Below, one piece after another: positions 16,000 through 25,842 of a stretch of 64,000 nucleotides of DNA; the first letter of the stretch is position 1, and each line of letters begins with the position of its first letter. The stretch comes from Alkalispirochaeta americana. GTDB taxonomy: Bacteria > Spirochaetota > Spirochaetia > DSM-27196 > Alkalispirochaetaceae. The notes under the pieces were generated by a model. That model searched no databases. It had not been told where the DNA came from and worked only from the letters and a program-made list of their open reading frames with translations. A program made the translations under genes and the position numbers. The DNA is taken from contig NZ_FTMS01000008.1 in assembly GCF_900156105.1 (NCBI RefSeq), positions 98,527 through 162,526 of the forward strand, written 5' to 3'.

Positions 16000-18021
16000 A
16001 TGAAACGATATCTCGTGGGATTGGTGCTCCTGGCAGCGCCAGGGGTACTTCTCTACGCGCAAAATCAGGAGAAGGACCGGGAGGAAAAGCAGAAACCTGC
16101 CACCCTTGAGGTGGTTGTCACAGCAGACCGGATACTCACCGAAATAGTCTCTACCGCCGCAAACGTCACCGTTGTAACGGAAGAGGAGATCCGCAGCTCC
16201 GGCGCAACAAACCTGCCGGAACTGCTGGACCGCCAGGCGGGGGTCTCCTTCCGGAGCTACTCCAATGCCCCCCAGGCCACAGTAGACATGAGAGGCTTTG
16301 GCGAGGGGTCTGGCATGCGTGTTCTGGTTCTGGTGGACGGACGCCGCCAGAATAACCCCGATATGTCGGGAATTAACTGGCTGGGGATTCCCCTGGATTC
16401 CATAGAACGGGTCGAAATACTCCGCGGAGGCGCCAGCGCGCTCTACGGCAACCACGCCCTGGGCGGCGTGATCAACATTATCACCAGAACTCCCTCGCCA
16501 GAGGTCCCCCTGGAACTGACGGGGTCTCTCGCACTGGGAAGCAACATGGAAAACCAGGAACGGCTGAACCTCTCCCTGGCCCGGGAGCGGTCCCGTTTGC
16601 GCGCCTCGGTCGAGCATTTTTCCACCGATGGCCACCGGGACCGTTCGGCCTACCGGGCTCTCAACTTCTCCATGGGTGCTCTTTTTGATCTCTCCGATAC
16701 CCTGGAAGTGGGCTTAAGCGGTCGCTACAGCAATATCTTTTACGAGATGCCGGGAGGGCTCACCAGAGCACAGTACAAGGATGACCCAAGCGATGCCACC
16801 AACACTGATGACGAAGCCAACGAACATCACTTTGGCCTGGACCTGGATCTGGTCTGGTACCCCACCCCGCTTGCCCGGGCCGAGATCGCTCTGGGCTACG
16901 CGGCAAAGCTGGTAGAGACCGATATGGAAAGTTTCTGGCCCCCTAACGAGTACACCGACAGGGATCTTCATACCTTCACGGCCTCACCGGCCCTCATTCT
17001 GGACTGGGATCTGGGAGCGGTGCCCCTGCGGACCCGCCTGGGGCTGGACTGGTCCTGGGCCCGCCAGGAGATCACCGCCTGGGAGACCTCAAGCCGCAAC
17101 ACAAAGAATTACCGGGCCGATCTCTCCCAGTGGACCCTGGGAACAGTGGCCTCCACCACGGCCTACGTGACGGAGCAACTCGATCTGGGGGGAACCCTGC
17201 GCTACGACCGCAGCACCATCGGGGCCGAAAAGGACGACGAGGGAATCGATAGCGACACCACCCATCAGGCCCTGGTCTTTGCCCTGAACGCAGTCTACCG
17301 TCCCCTGGAATACGCCAAGGTTTTTGTCTCGGGGGGAACGCTCTTCCGCTATCCGGCCCTGGACGAACAGGCCTCGGTGCAAGGCTTTGGTGACCAGTTC
17401 ATGAGCAATCTGGACCCGGAGCAGGGATTCACTCTGGAAGCCGGAGGGGGGCTCTATCTGGGGGCGCTCCTGCGGCTGAACGCGAGCCTCTACTGGATGG
17501 AGATGGAAGACGAGATCGCCTGGTTTACTATTGATCCTGTTACGTGGGAAGGCGAAAACAGAAACCTCGACAAGACCCGCCGGCTCGGGGGAGACCTGCA
17601 GATACAGAGCGAACCCCTGGAACAACTCCGCATCTCCGCAGGCTACAGCTACATTATGGCCACCTTTGCTGGGGGAGACAACAAGGACAAGGAGGTTCCT
17701 CTGGTTCCCAACCACAGCCTGGACGCCCAACTGGCGGTGCGGCTCCTCCCCGAGCTGGGCCTGGAGTTCGGTCCGGCCCTCACCTTCCGCAGCAGGTCCT
17801 ACCAGGGAGGGGATGATGCCAACAGCGAGGACCGGGTTGATGAGTACCTCCTGACAGATGTCTTTCTGCGGCTGCGGCCCCGGGGACTCCCGGGAGATCT
17901 GGCGGTGAGCGCCGAGGTGAAAAACATCTTCGACGAGACCTACGCGCCCTTCGTGAACTGGGACGCTTACTACCCCGCCCCGGGGCGGACCTTCCGCCTT
18001 GCTGCGTCCTACCGGTACTGA
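16000..18021 (+). CDS. btuB: TonB-dependent outer-membrane receptor, BtuB-like
   Basis: 673 residues. A signal peptide (KRYLVGLVLLAAPGVLLYAQ) is followed by a TonB box region (TLEVVVTADR), a plug domain with RGFGEGSGMRVLVLVDGRR and VEILRGGASALYGNHALGGV, then a 22-strand-type barrel ending on an aromatic residue (FRLAASYRY). The cobalamin riboswitch upstream makes corrinoid uptake by far the best guess, in line with BtuB. The ATG at 16000 gives the signal peptide; the frame is open upstream, but that part is riboswitch platform. The TonB protein gene begins 45 bases downstream, which would let the receptor and its energiser be co-regulated by B12. No BtuFCD genes are in the window. Confidence 0.88.
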   Translation: MKRYLVGLVLLAAPGVLLYAQNQEKDREEKQKPATLEVVVTADRILTEIVSTAANVTVVTEEEIRSSGATNLPELLDRQAGVSFRSYSNAPQATVDMRGFGEGSGMRVLVLVDGRRQNNPDMSGINWLGIPLDSIERVEILRGGASALYGNHALGGVINIITRTPSPEVPLELTGSLALGSNMENQERLNLSLARERSRLRASVEHFSTDGHRDRSAYRALNFSMGALFDLSDTLEVGLSGRYSNIFYEMPGGLTRAQYKDDPSDATNTDDEANEHHFGLDLDLVWYPTPLARAEIALGYAAKLVETDMESFWPPNEYTDRDLHTFTASPALILDWDLGAVPLRTRLGLDWSWARQEITAWETSSRNTKNYRADLSQWTLGTVASTTAYVTEQLDLGGTLRYDRSTIGAEKDDEGIDSDTTHQALVFALNAVYRPLEYAKVFVSGGTLFRYPALDEQASVQGFGDQFMSNLDPEQGFTLEAGGGLYLGALLRLNASLYWMEMEDEIAWFTIDPVTWEGENRNLDKTRRLGGDLQIQSEPLEQLRISAGYSYIMATFAGGDNKDKEVPLVPNHSLDAQLAVRLLPELGLEFGPALTFRSRSYQGGDDANSEDRVDEYLLTDVFLRLRPRGLPGDLAVSAEVKNIFDETYAPFVNWDAYYPAPGRTFRLAASYRY

Positions 18022-18066
18022 CGGGCAGACCGGCAGGGAAAGAAGAAACGAGGAGAGCGAGAAGCG

Positions 18067-18858
18067 ATGCAGACCCCGAAACGACCGGGTTCTCCCCAGA
18101 GCCGTCGCCTCACGGCGGCTTTGGGACTCTCTCTGGCTCTCCATTTTCTCGTTTTCGCCGGGGCGCCCCTGATCCCCGGCGTTTCTGTTCCCCCCTCCGA
18201 CCCGGCCTCTCCCACAACGGTAACAGTCAGCTTCCGTGACGTTCCTCAAGCGATATCCGAACCAGGCCAATCCTCCGAATCACCACAGCCACGGTCTGAT
18301 CCTGAGGTGCAACCTTCCGAGGAATCTCTCCCTGCAAAACCGCAGCCGCCACAGCAAGAGGAGGAGACACCTCAAACAGAGCATCAATCATCCTTAGCCC
18401 TGCCGGAAACCATCCCGGAACCATCACCACCTCCGCAACCTTCCGATTTGATTCCGGAAAGCCGGAACGCCACCGCCCGGGACTTCAGGGACTCCCCGAG
18501 CACACCGTCCCCAGCCGGGTCAGCTCCCCTTTCAGTCAAGCCTTCGCATGAAAGAGGGCCTGCTACCCTGCGCGTCCACGAACCCCGCCCGGTCGAGCCA
18601 ATTGTTCCCTCCTATCCCCTGGCAGACCGGCGTCGCGGAATTGAAGGAGAAGTCATCATTCGGGTGGTAATCTCTACCCGGGGAATCCCCCTGCAGGCAG
18701 AAATTGTCCAACCCGGTCCAAGCCGGAGCCTTACCCGAGCTGCCCTGAAGGCAGTTGAGTCAGCGCACTTTCACCCGGGAACCATCGATGATACGCCCTC
18801 GGAGATGGATCTCCAGGTACGCATCGTCTTCACCCTCTCGAATGTTCCCGGAACCTGA
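18067..18858 (+). CDS. tonB: TonB energy transducer
   Basis: 263 residues with the classical layout. A short cytoplasmic N-terminus is followed by one membrane helix, LGLSLALHFLVFAGAPLI, which keeps the Ser-x-x-x-His pair used to couple to ExbB-ExbD. Next comes a long Pro/Glu/Ser-rich periplasmic spacer (about 45-170), then the C-terminal TonB domain: VEPIVPSYPLADRRRGIEGE and VIIRVVISTRG. It transmits proton-motive energy to outer-membrane receptors, here most likely the BtuB-like protein. ExbB and ExbD are not encoded nearby. The ATG follows GGAGAGCGAGAAGCG, and co-transcription with the receptor from the riboswitch is likely. Confidence 0.9.
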   Translation: MQTPKRPGSPQSRRLTAALGLSLALHFLVFAGAPLIPGVSVPPSDPASPTTVTVSFRDVPQAISEPGQSSESPQPRSDPEVQPSEESLPAKPQPPQQEEETPQTEHQSSLALPETIPEPSPPPQPSDLIPESRNATARDFRDSPSTPSPAGSAPLSVKPSHERGPATLRVHEPRPVEPIVPSYPLADRRRGIEGEVIIRVVISTRGIPLQAEIVQPGPSRSLTRAALKAVESAHFHPGTIDDTPSEMDLQVRIVFTLSNVPGT

Positions 18859-19005
18859 CGTTTCCTGACTCAAGCTCCCGCCACATGACCCATCTCCCGG
18901 CAAAACGCTCCCCGATCAGCACTATTCCTCGACCTTTTTCGGCCTCGATGAGTATACTTGAGGGCACAGGATAAAAAACGCGGAGCATCATCAGGGAGGT
19001 CGATC

Positions 19006-20133
19006 ATGCCGACACACCACCATCCCCTTCGCCCCCTCCTCCTGACCCTGGCCCTCTATCTGGGCCTGGCCATGGCAACCCTCTCCCTGGCATCCTGCCG
19101 GCCCGGCCCCCCGCGAGGCTCCGCCCCAGATCCGGAGCAACCCCCGGAACAGGAACCCCGGCCCGTGCTGGTCGTGGCCGTGGAAGAGGCCCCCCTGGTC
19201 CGAACCATACGGGGCTCCGGCATGGTCTCGGGAATCAGGGAAGCCTCGGTGGTAACCGAAACAGAAGGCCCCCTGCAGCGGGTCTTCTTTGACCTGGGAG
19301 ACCAGGTGCGCCAGGGCCAGATCCTTCTCTCCTTTGACAGCGAGCGCGAGACAGCCGAGGTCCTCCAGGCCCGGGCAGATCTGGACCTGGCCAGAATTGA
19401 ACTGGCTGCTGCAGAATCGCTCCAGGATCGGGGCACCGTCTCCCGGGCCGAGGCAGCCCGCCGCCGGGCCGCCCTGAGCGGAGCCGAGGCACGCCTCACA
19501 GCAGCAGAAAAGCGGTACAACGATCGCCAGGTCCGGGCCCCCATCTCGGGCAGGATCGCCGCCAGGCCCATAGATCTGGAAGAGGGAACCTACCTGGGCC
19601 GGGGTGTTCAGGCGGCACGCATCGTCGATACCAGCCGGCTACGCACCGAGATTGGTCTGGGAGAACGGGAAATCGCCCACGTCCGGGTAGGCTCCGAGGC
19701 CCAGGTCCGTGTCCCGGCCTGCTCCGATCTGTGGAGAGACGCCCGGGTCTCTGCCGTGGGGGCCGCTGCGGACCCCCGAACAGGATCCTTTCCCCTTCGT
19801 GTGGAGTGGGAGAACCCCTGTCCCCTGCGCACCCGGGCGGGAATGTCTGTCCAGGTACGTCTGGTTCCCCAGGCAGCACCCGATCACCTGGTGGTCCCCA
19901 CGGAGGCAATCATCCGCAGGGGAGACGCCACATTCCTCTTTCTCCTGAAAGATAACAGTCTGGACCGGGAAGACCGGGCGGTATTGCAGGAAGTAGAGGT
20001 GGTGGCCACCCTTGCCAACCGAGCCGCCCTGGCCGGAGCGATAGCCCCGGGCGATCTGGTGGTGGTGAGCGCCCTCTCGGCTCTTCGGCATGATGACCGG
20101 GTTATCGCGGCGCTCCAGGAGGGTACCCCGTGA
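19006..20133 (+). CDS. RND efflux periplasmic adaptor lipoprotein
   Basis: 375 residues. The signal sequence ends in the lipobox SLASC, so the adaptor is lipid-anchored. It shows the HlyD/AcrA-type order: first lipoyl half (VVTETEGPLQRVFFDLGDQV), a short coiled-coil hairpin (about 115-160, LQARADLDLARIELAAAESL), second lipoyl half (RAPISGRIAARPIDLEEGTY), then beta-barrel and membrane-proximal domains. It bridges the inner-membrane pump encoded next to an outer-membrane channel, which is not in the window. AGGGAGGT lies ahead of the ATG, and the gene overlaps the pump gene by four bases (GTGA). Confidence 0.88.
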   Translation: MPTHHHPLRPLLLTLALYLGLAMATLSLASCRPGPPRGSAPDPEQPPEQEPRPVLVVAVEEAPLVRTIRGSGMVSGIREASVVTETEGPLQRVFFDLGDQVRQGQILLSFDSERETAEVLQARADLDLARIELAAAESLQDRGTVSRAEAARRRAALSGAEARLTAAEKRYNDRQVRAPISGRIAARPIDLEEGTYLGRGVQAARIVDTSRLRTEIGLGEREIAHVRVGSEAQVRVPACSDLWRDARVSAVGAAADPRTGSFPLRVEWENPCPLRTRAGMSVQVRLVPQAAPDHLVVPTEAIIRRGDATFLFLLKDNSLDREDRAVLQEVEVVATLANRAALAGAIAPGDLVVVSALSALRHDDRVIAALQEGTP

Positions 20134-23100
20134 GCATCGCCGGACGATCAGTGTCGAACCCGGTCCTTGTGAACATTCTCACCGTGGTCATCCTTGTTCT
20201 GGGACTTTTCAGCTATCAGCGACTCCCCCGGGAGCAGTTTGCCGAGGTCCCCTTCTATTTCATTACCATCGGCGTCCCCTACCCCGGCGTGGCAGCCGAA
20301 GACGTGGAACGGTCCGTCACAATCCCCCTGGAAGACGAGATGGCAAACCTGGACAGGCTGGACCGCATCCGATCCCGGACACGGGAGGGCTTCAGCTCGG
20401 TGACCCTGGAGTTTGACCAGGCCGTGTCTCGCCGGGAGTTTGACCGGCTCTTTCAGGAAGTTCAGAACCGTTTCAACCGGGTCTCCCTGCCCGCAGGGGT
20501 CCAGCAGGAGACGATTCAGGAGTTCTCCTCCAACGATTTCCTGCCCGTTATTGAGCTGGTCCTCTCGGGAGAAGCGCCCTACGGAGAACTGGTTGAGACG
20601 GCAGAGGCCTTCCGGGACCGTCTGAGAAGCATCCGTGGCGTCTCCCGGATCGAACTGGTGGGAGTCAGGGACCGGGAGATCACGGTTCGCCTGGATCAGG
20701 ACCTTCTTGAGGCGTATCAGGTCTCGCTCTTTGAGGTGGTACAGGCCCTGCAACAACGGAACGCCACCGTACCGGGCGGAGTTCTCACCACGGGAGATCG
20801 GGAATACCTCTTGCGCACCGTGGGGGCAGTTCGTTCTGTCCGGGAACTGGAGGATACCGTGGTGCGCGGTCCTGAGGGAACGGGAAGCCACAGCCTTCAG
20901 CTTTCCAGCCTGGGAAGGGTGAGCGAGGAATACCGCCGGGAAGGGACCATGGCCCGGTTCAACGGAAAACCCGCCGTAAGCCTGCGGGTAACCAAACTGC
21001 CCCGGGCAAGCTCCATCGGGATTATCGACGCGATCCACCGGAGGGTTGCATCTCTGGAAGACGCTCTGCCCGCTGATATCACCCTGGACTATTTCAGCGA
21101 CCAGTCCGTGCCGATCAACAACAGCCTGGACACGCTTCTCTCCAACGCGCTTCTGGGGCTTGTTCTGGTGGTCCTGGTGCTCTACGCCTTCCTGGGGCTG
21201 CGCAACGCCCTCATGACCGCCCTGGGCATCCCCCTCACCCTGGCCATGACCTTCCTGGTCCTGGATTCTCTGGGCGAGACCCTGAACAGCAACACCCTCT
21301 TCGGGCTGGTCCTGGTCCTGGGGCTGATTGTTGACCACGCTATCGTCAATGTGGAAAACAGTTACCGCCTCCAGCAACAGGGCCTCTCCCGGCGCGATGC
21401 CGCCGTGGCGGGGACGAATCAGGTGATTCTGCCCGTTCTTGCGGCCACGGCCACCACGGTAGCTGCCTTTTTGCCTCTGGCCTTTCTGCCAGGAGTGGTG
21501 GGGCGATTTTTGCGAGTTGTCCCCATTACCGTCTCCATCGCCCTGGTCGCCTCGGCGCTGGAAGCGTCGGTCATTCTCCCCTCGCACTACGCCGACTGGC
21601 CCGGCAGGGAGAAAGCTCCCCGCCGCAGACTCATTACGGCGCTGCAGGACCGGTTCGAGGTGCTCCTGCGCAGACTCTACCGCAGACGAGGCATCACCCT
21701 GACGGTGATCTTCCTGGCCATGGTAGCAGTCTTTTCCCAGGCGGGACGCGTTCCCCTGGATCTCTTTGCCTCGGAGGAGGTCTCTCTTTTTTATATCGAG
21801 ATCGAGATGCCCCCGGGCAGCTCCCTGGAACGGACCTCCCGCACCACAGAGCTCTTCGAGAATCGGCTGCTTGACTCCTCCCGCACCGATGATATCCGGG
21901 CCGTGAGCTCTTCAGTCGGCTTCTCCGGCGGAGGACGCTCGGGAGAGCGCCGGAGCAACCTGGCCCAGATCTCGGTGGAGCTCCGCACTCCCCAGGCGGG
22001 AAGAACCGCCTCTCTTCAGACAGTCATGGAGGATCTGCAAGAGGAAACAGCCCATATCGCCGGCCCCGAAGTTGTGGTCTTCCGGGAGCAACCCAGCGGC
22101 CCGCCCCGGGACCCGCCCGTTTCGTTCCGGCTCTTCGGCGACGATCTCCAGGCTCTTCGCCAGGTAGCCGAGCAGTTTCGCCTCCACCTGGAACAATACC
22201 CCGAGCTCTATAACATCACCGACAACTTTGACCGGGGAACACCGGAGGTTCGCATCACCGTCGATCACCAGGCGGCAGCCCGCTACGGCTTGAGCATTCA
22301 GGCAACGGGAGATTTTCTCCGGGGCGTTCTGGAGGGCGTCCCGGCCGGCTCGGTCTTTCTGGGCAACCGCGAGACCGATCTCCGGGTTCGCTATAACCTG
22401 CCCGAAGATATCACCCTGGAAGAGGCCCTGCAGGTCCAGATAGCCGGCCCCCGGGAACGGATGATCCCCTTTTCCAGCGTTGCCTCAGCCCGGGTAGACC
22501 AGGGAATCTCCCTGATCCGCCGTGTTGACGGCACCAGGGAAGTAACGGTCACGGCCGAAGCGCGAACTACCGACCGCCTGGGAGAGATCAACCGTGATCT
22601 TGACCGGCTCTGGCAGGAGGAGATTTCTCCGGGCTTTCCCGGCCTTTCCCTGACCCTGGAGGGGCGTTTTGCCGAGATTCTTACTATCTTTCTGGATATC
22701 CTGCGGGTCTTTCTGGTGGGGATCTTTCTCATTTACGCAATCCTGGGCACACAGTTCCGCTCCTATACGCAACCCTTTCTGATTCTCTTCTCCGTACCCT
22801 TTGCGTTTGTGGGGGTGATCGTCTTTTTGCTTATCTCGGCTGTTCCTCTCTCTTCGACAGTGATCTATGCGGGAGCTGCCCTGGCAGGAATCGCCGTAAA
22901 CGACAGCATCGTTCTCCTGAGTTTTATCAACGAGCGGCGCAGTCAAGGCGATTCCGTGGCCGATGCCGTGGCCGGAGCGGCCCGGACACGGTTTCGGGCA
23001 ATTCTGCTGACATCGCTCACCACCATAGGGGGACTCCTGCCCACCGCCCTGGGGCTCTTTGGGGAGTCTCCCCTCTGGGGGCCCATGGCGGGAACGATCG

Positions 23101-23198
23101 TCTTCGGGCTCCTCTTCTCCACCGTGACGGCCCTGCTGGTGATGCCCTGTCTCTACGGATTTTTCTATGATCGTCGGGGCGGATCACGGCTTGCGTGA
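20130..23198 (+). CDS. RND efflux pump inner-membrane permease
   Basis: 1022 residues, the normal AcrB/MdtB-like size, with twelve membrane helices and two large periplasmic loops. The N-terminus (GRSVSNPVLVNILTVVILVL) and the helix-10 segment GIAVNDSIVLLSFINERR are typical of HAE-type pumps. The proton-relay pair in helix 4 is normally Asp-Asp; here it reads LVLGLIVDHAIVNVEN, with Asp402 kept and the second position His403. A GTG start overlaps the adaptor's stop. The C-terminal end likewise overlaps the start of the amino-acid permease gene by four bases, so a single long transcript may continue into an unrelated transporter. Confidence 0.93.
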   Translation: MSIAGRSVSNPVLVNILTVVILVLGLFSYQRLPREQFAEVPFYFITIGVPYPGVAAEDVERSVTIPLEDEMANLDRLDRIRSRTREGFSSVTLEFDQAVSRREFDRLFQEVQNRFNRVSLPAGVQQETIQEFSSNDFLPVIELVLSGEAPYGELVETAEAFRDRLRSIRGVSRIELVGVRDREITVRLDQDLLEAYQVSLFEVVQALQQRNATVPGGVLTTGDREYLLRTVGAVRSVRELEDTVVRGPEGTGSHSLQLSSLGRVSEEYRREGTMARFNGKPAVSLRVTKLPRASSIGIIDAIHRRVASLEDALPADITLDYFSDQSVPINNSLDTLLSNALLGLVLVVLVLYAFLGLRNALMTALGIPLTLAMTFLVLDSLGETLNSNTLFGLVLVLGLIVDHAIVNVENSYRLQQQGLSRRDAAVAGTNQVILPVLAATATTVAAFLPLAFLPGVVGRFLRVVPITVSIALVASALEASVILPSHYADWPGREKAPRRRLITALQDRFEVLLRRLYRRRGITLTVIFLAMVAVFSQAGRVPLDLFASEEVSLFYIEIEMPPGSSLERTSRTTELFENRLLDSSRTDDIRAVSSSVGFSGGGRSGERRSNLAQISVELRTPQAGRTASLQTVMEDLQEETAHIAGPEVVVFREQPSGPPRDPPVSFRLFGDDLQALRQVAEQFRLHLEQYPELYNITDNFDRGTPEVRITVDHQAAARYGLSIQATGDFLRGVLEGVPAGSVFLGNRETDLRVRYNLPEDITLEEALQVQIAGPRERMIPFSSVASARVDQGISLIRRVDGTREVTVTAEARTTDRLGEINRDLDRLWQEEISPGFPGLSLTLEGRFAEILTIFLDILRVFLVGIFLIYAILGTQFRSYTQPFLILFSVPFAFVGVIVFLLISAVPLSSTVIYAGAALAGIAVNDSIVLLSFINERRSQGDSVADAVAGAARTRFRAILLTSLTTIGGLLPTALGLFGESPLWGPMAGTIVFGLLFSTVTALLVMPCLYGFFYDRRGGSRLA

Positions 23199-24148
23199 CC
23201 GATCCCGGCCCGGATCTCTCCCGAAGCCGGATTTCTTTCGGTTTTCGGGAGTTTTATCGCTCTTTTTCTGGACCTTTTTCCATCCGATCCCTTATTTTTT
23301 CGGTAATGATTTTCTCTGATGCCCTGCTGTCCATTCCCGCTCCCCGCCGGCTCAGGCGGTGGCTCCGTTCCCCCTGGGCGGATCTGGCAGCATTCCTGGT
23401 GATCGCCACAGTTGTGGCTGCCCTTATGGCTCACAACACGGCGGCCCTGGGCTACCGCTGGCAATGGCACCGGGTGCCTCGCTATCTTTATACCGTGACA
23501 GACCGGGGGTGGCAGGCAGGCCCCTTGCTTCAGGGGCTGGCCGTTACCATGCGGCTCACGGCAGTATCGCTGGTGCTTTCTCTGGGTGTTGCCATGGTTA
23601 CAGCCCTGTTCAGGCTTTCCTCGTCGGTTCTGGCCAGAGGCATCGCCCGGGTCTATCTGGAGGTAATCCGCAATACCCCCCTGATCGTGCAGCTCTTTTT
23701 CACCTATTTCGTGATCGCCCCCCTGATCGGGATGGACGGCTGGACCTCGGCAGTGATCGCCTTGAGCCTCTTTGAGGGCGCCTACGCGTCGGAGATCATC
23801 CGGGGGGGGATTGTGAGCCTGCCCCGGGGGCAGTGGGAGGCGGCCTACAGCACAGGACTCAGCCGGGGCGATGCCCTGCGCTTTATCATCCTGCCCCAGG
23901 CGTTCCGGCGTATCCTGCCGCCTCTGGTTGGGCAAGCGATCTCCCTGATCAAGGACAGCGCCCTGGTAAGCACCATTGCAATTTACGATCTCACCATGCG
24001 CGGCCAGGTGGTGGTGGCTCAAACTTTTCTGGCCTTCGAAATATGGTTTGTGGTAGCCGGAATATACCTGGTTATCACTATTTCACTCTCGGTAGCGGTA
24101 TCGCTGCTGAAACACACCCTGGGAGATCCCCATGAGCAGCATAGCTGA
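23195..24148 (+). CDS. Polar amino-acid ABC transporter permease 1
   Basis: 317 residues with an N-terminal extension before the usual HisM/GlnP-type five-helix domain. Key segments are [18 protein letters not shown], the coupling EAA loop [20 protein letters not shown], and [15 protein letters not shown]. The family imports glutamate, glutamine, arginine and similar solutes. The GTG at 23195 overlaps the RND pump stop; an internal ATG at 23306 would drop the odd Phe/Ser-rich leader and is a fair alternative, though its ribosome site is no better. It overlaps the ATPase gene by 17 bases. Confidence 0.9.
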   Translation: MTDPGPDLSRSRISFGFREFYRSFSGPFSIRSLIFSVMIFSDALLSIPAPRRLRRWLRSPWADLAAFLVIATVVAALMAHNTAALGYRWQWHRVPRYLYTVTDRGWQAGPLLQGLAVTMRLTAVSLVLSLGVAMVTALFRLSSSVLARGIARVYLEVIRNTPLIVQLFFTYFVIAPLIGMDGWTSAVIALSLFEGAYASEIIRGGIVSLPRGQWEAAYSTGLSRGDALRFIILPQAFRRILPPLVGQAISLIKDSALVSTIAIYDLTMRGQVVVAQTFLAFEIWFVVAGIYLVITISLSVAVSLLKHTLGDPHEQHS

Positions 24149-24908
24149 TACCTTTGAAACCGGCCCTCTCCCGCAGGAAGAGATCATCCAGGTTCAGGGG
24201 CTGACCAAAACTTTTCCAAACGGAGTGCGGGCCCTGGACGGGGTCAGCCTGAAGATACACCGCGGCGAAGTGGTTGTCCTGGTGGGGCCTTCGGGCTCGG
24301 GCAAGTCTACTTTCCTGCGCTGCCTCAACGGTCTGGAGAGCGCCGATTCCGGAACGATCGTGGTAGACGGGATTCCCCTGGACGATAACCCCCGAAATCG
24401 CCGGGCAATCCGCACCGAAGCGGGGATGGTCTTCCAGCAGTTCAACCTCTTTCCCCACATGACCGCTGGCAGGAACATCGACCTTGCCCAGATCAGGGTC
24501 CGGGGAACATCCCCTCGTGAGGCCCGACAAACCACCCTGGAACTACTGAAAAAAGTGGGGCTCGCCGACCGCGTCGAGGCCTACCCGAGCCAGCTTTCAG
24601 GAGGCCAGCAACAACGTGTAGCCATAGCCCGGGCACTGGCACTGCGTCCCCGGGTGATGCTCTTTGACGAAGCAACCAGCGCCCTGGACCCGGAGATGAT
24701 CGGCGAGGTCCTGGACGTGATGCGAGATCTGGCCCGGGAGGGGATGACCATGGTGGTGGTTACCCACGAAATGGGCTTTGCCCGCGAGGTGGGGTCCCGG
24801 GCTGTCTTTATCGACGAGGGGCGTTTTGTTGAGATCGCTCCGGCACAGGACCTCTTTGACGCGCCCCGGGAGCCTCGGACCCGGGCTTTTCTGAGCAAAG
24901 TTTTATAA
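24132..24908 (+). CDS. Polar amino-acid ABC transporter ATPase (GlnQ-like)
   Basis: 258 residues with all ABC motifs: Walker [11 protein letters not shown]-loop [12 protein letters not shown], signature [17 protein letters not shown], Walker [15 protein letters not shown] and the switch histidine in [10 protein letters not shown]. It powers the two permeases that flank it and its binding protein. The N-terminus has about 18 extra residues ahead of the first strand ([11 protein letters not shown]). The start overlaps the first permease gene. A stem-loop separates it from the binding-protein gene, which suggests uneven mRNA levels inside the operon. Confidence 0.94.
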   Translation: MSSIADTFETGPLPQEEIIQVQGLTKTFPNGVRALDGVSLKIHRGEVVVLVGPSGSGKSTFLRCLNGLESADSGTIVVDGIPLDDNPRNRRAIRTEAGMVFQQFNLFPHMTAGRNIDLAQIRVRGTSPREARQTTLELLKKVGLADRVEAYPSQLSGGQQQRVAIARALALRPRVMLFDEATSALDPEMIGEVLDVMRDLAREGMTMVVVTHEMGFAREVGSRAVFIDEGRFVEIAPAQDLFDAPREPRTRAFLSKVL

Positions 24909-24913
24909 CCGAC

Positions 24914-24945
24914 CCTGAACACATCCCCGAAGGGACATGTTCAGG
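24914..24945 (+). promoter_or_regulatory. Intercistronic stem-loop ahead of the binding-protein gene
   Basis: CCTGAACA and TGTTCAGG (8 bp) enclose an inner TCCC/GGGA stem with a CGAA tetraloop-like turn. Placed between the ATPase and binding-protein genes, it may protect or process the mRNA so that the binding protein is made in excess. This is inferred from its position. Confidence 0.5.
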
Positions 24946-24975
24946 ACAACGAGTTCAAGACAAAGGAGACAGCAG

Positions 24976-25842
24976 ATGATCGAGACACAGAATCAACGAC
25001 GAATCGGGAGACCCGCCTGGCTGATCCTGGCAACCCTTGCCCTGGCCCTGCTTTTGGCCTGCGTACCCGCCGGACAGGATAAGGGAACTTCCCAGGGAGG
25101 GCCGGCCACCGGCCAGACCAGTCTTCTGGAGGCGATCCAGGAACGGGGAGTCCTGCGGGTTGGAATGTCCACCTTTGTTCCCTGGGCCATGCGCGATGCC
25201 CAGGACGAATTGATCGGCTTCGAGATCGACGTGGCCCGTCGCCTTGCCGAGGATATGGGCGTAGAAATTGAGTTTGTTCCCACCCAGTGGTCGGGGATCA
25301 TCCCCGCCCTTCTGACGGGACGTTTCGACATGATTATCGGAGGCATGGGAATCCGCCCGGCCCGAAACCTCTCGGTGAACTTCTCCATCCCCTACGATCA
25401 TTCGGGCATGGCCATTGCCGCCCACACGGAGATGGCCGCAGGCTTCGACAGCCTGGAAGATTTTAACGATCCCGAGGTGGTTATCACCGCCCGCATTGGA
25501 ACCACCGCAGCCGACGCGGCCGAGCGAACCTTCCCCAGGGCGCAGCACCGGTTCTTTGACGATGAGTCCCGGGCCGTCCAGGAAATCCTCAATGGCCGGG
25601 CCCACGCCCTGGTTGCCTCGGCGCCGCTTCCGGCATTCCAGGTGGTGGAGAACCCGGACCGGCTCTTCCTGCCCATCCAGGGAACCTTCACGCGGGAACC
25701 GATCGGTTTTGCCCTGCCCAAGGGGGACGTGGACATTCTGAACTTTGTGAACAGCTGGATCACCGTGGTTGAGGCCGAAGGCTGGCTTGCAGAGCGCAAG
25801 GCCTACTGGTTTGAAACCCGCGACTGGGCTGAACAACTTTGA
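24976..25842 (+). CDS. Polar amino-acid ABC transporter binding lipoprotein
   Basis: 288 residues. The signal peptide ends in the lipobox LLLAC, so it is a lipoprotein. The family-3 solute-binding fold is clear: LRVGMSTFVPWAMRDAQDEL, then IGFEIDVARRLAEDMGVEIE, then TGRFDMIIGGMGIRPARNLS, and the Arg/Asp that bind the amino-acid group (RNLSVNFS, then a TTAAD segment). A ribosome site AAAGGAG precedes the ATG; an earlier in-frame ATG lies in the stem-loop. It overlaps the second permease gene by four bases (TTGA). Confidence 0.92.
   Translation: MIETQNQRRIGRPAWLILATLALALLLACVPAGQDKGTSQGGPATGQTSLLEAIQERGVLRVGMSTFVPWAMRDAQDELIGFEIDVARRLAEDMGVEIEFVPTQWSGIIPALLTGRFDMIIGGMGIRPARNLSVNFSIPYDHSGMAIAAHTEMAAGFDSLEDFNDPEVVITARIGTTAADAAERTFPRAQHRFFDDESRAVQEILNGRAHALVASAPLPAFQVVENPDRLFLPIQGTFTREPIGFALPKGDVDILNFVNSWITVVEAEGWLAERKAYWFETRDWAEQL

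Noticed and set aside
17089..18270. 393-codon minus-strand frame across receptor and tonB
   Set aside because: Antisense to two well-supported genes, with no ribosome site and no protein-like motifs.
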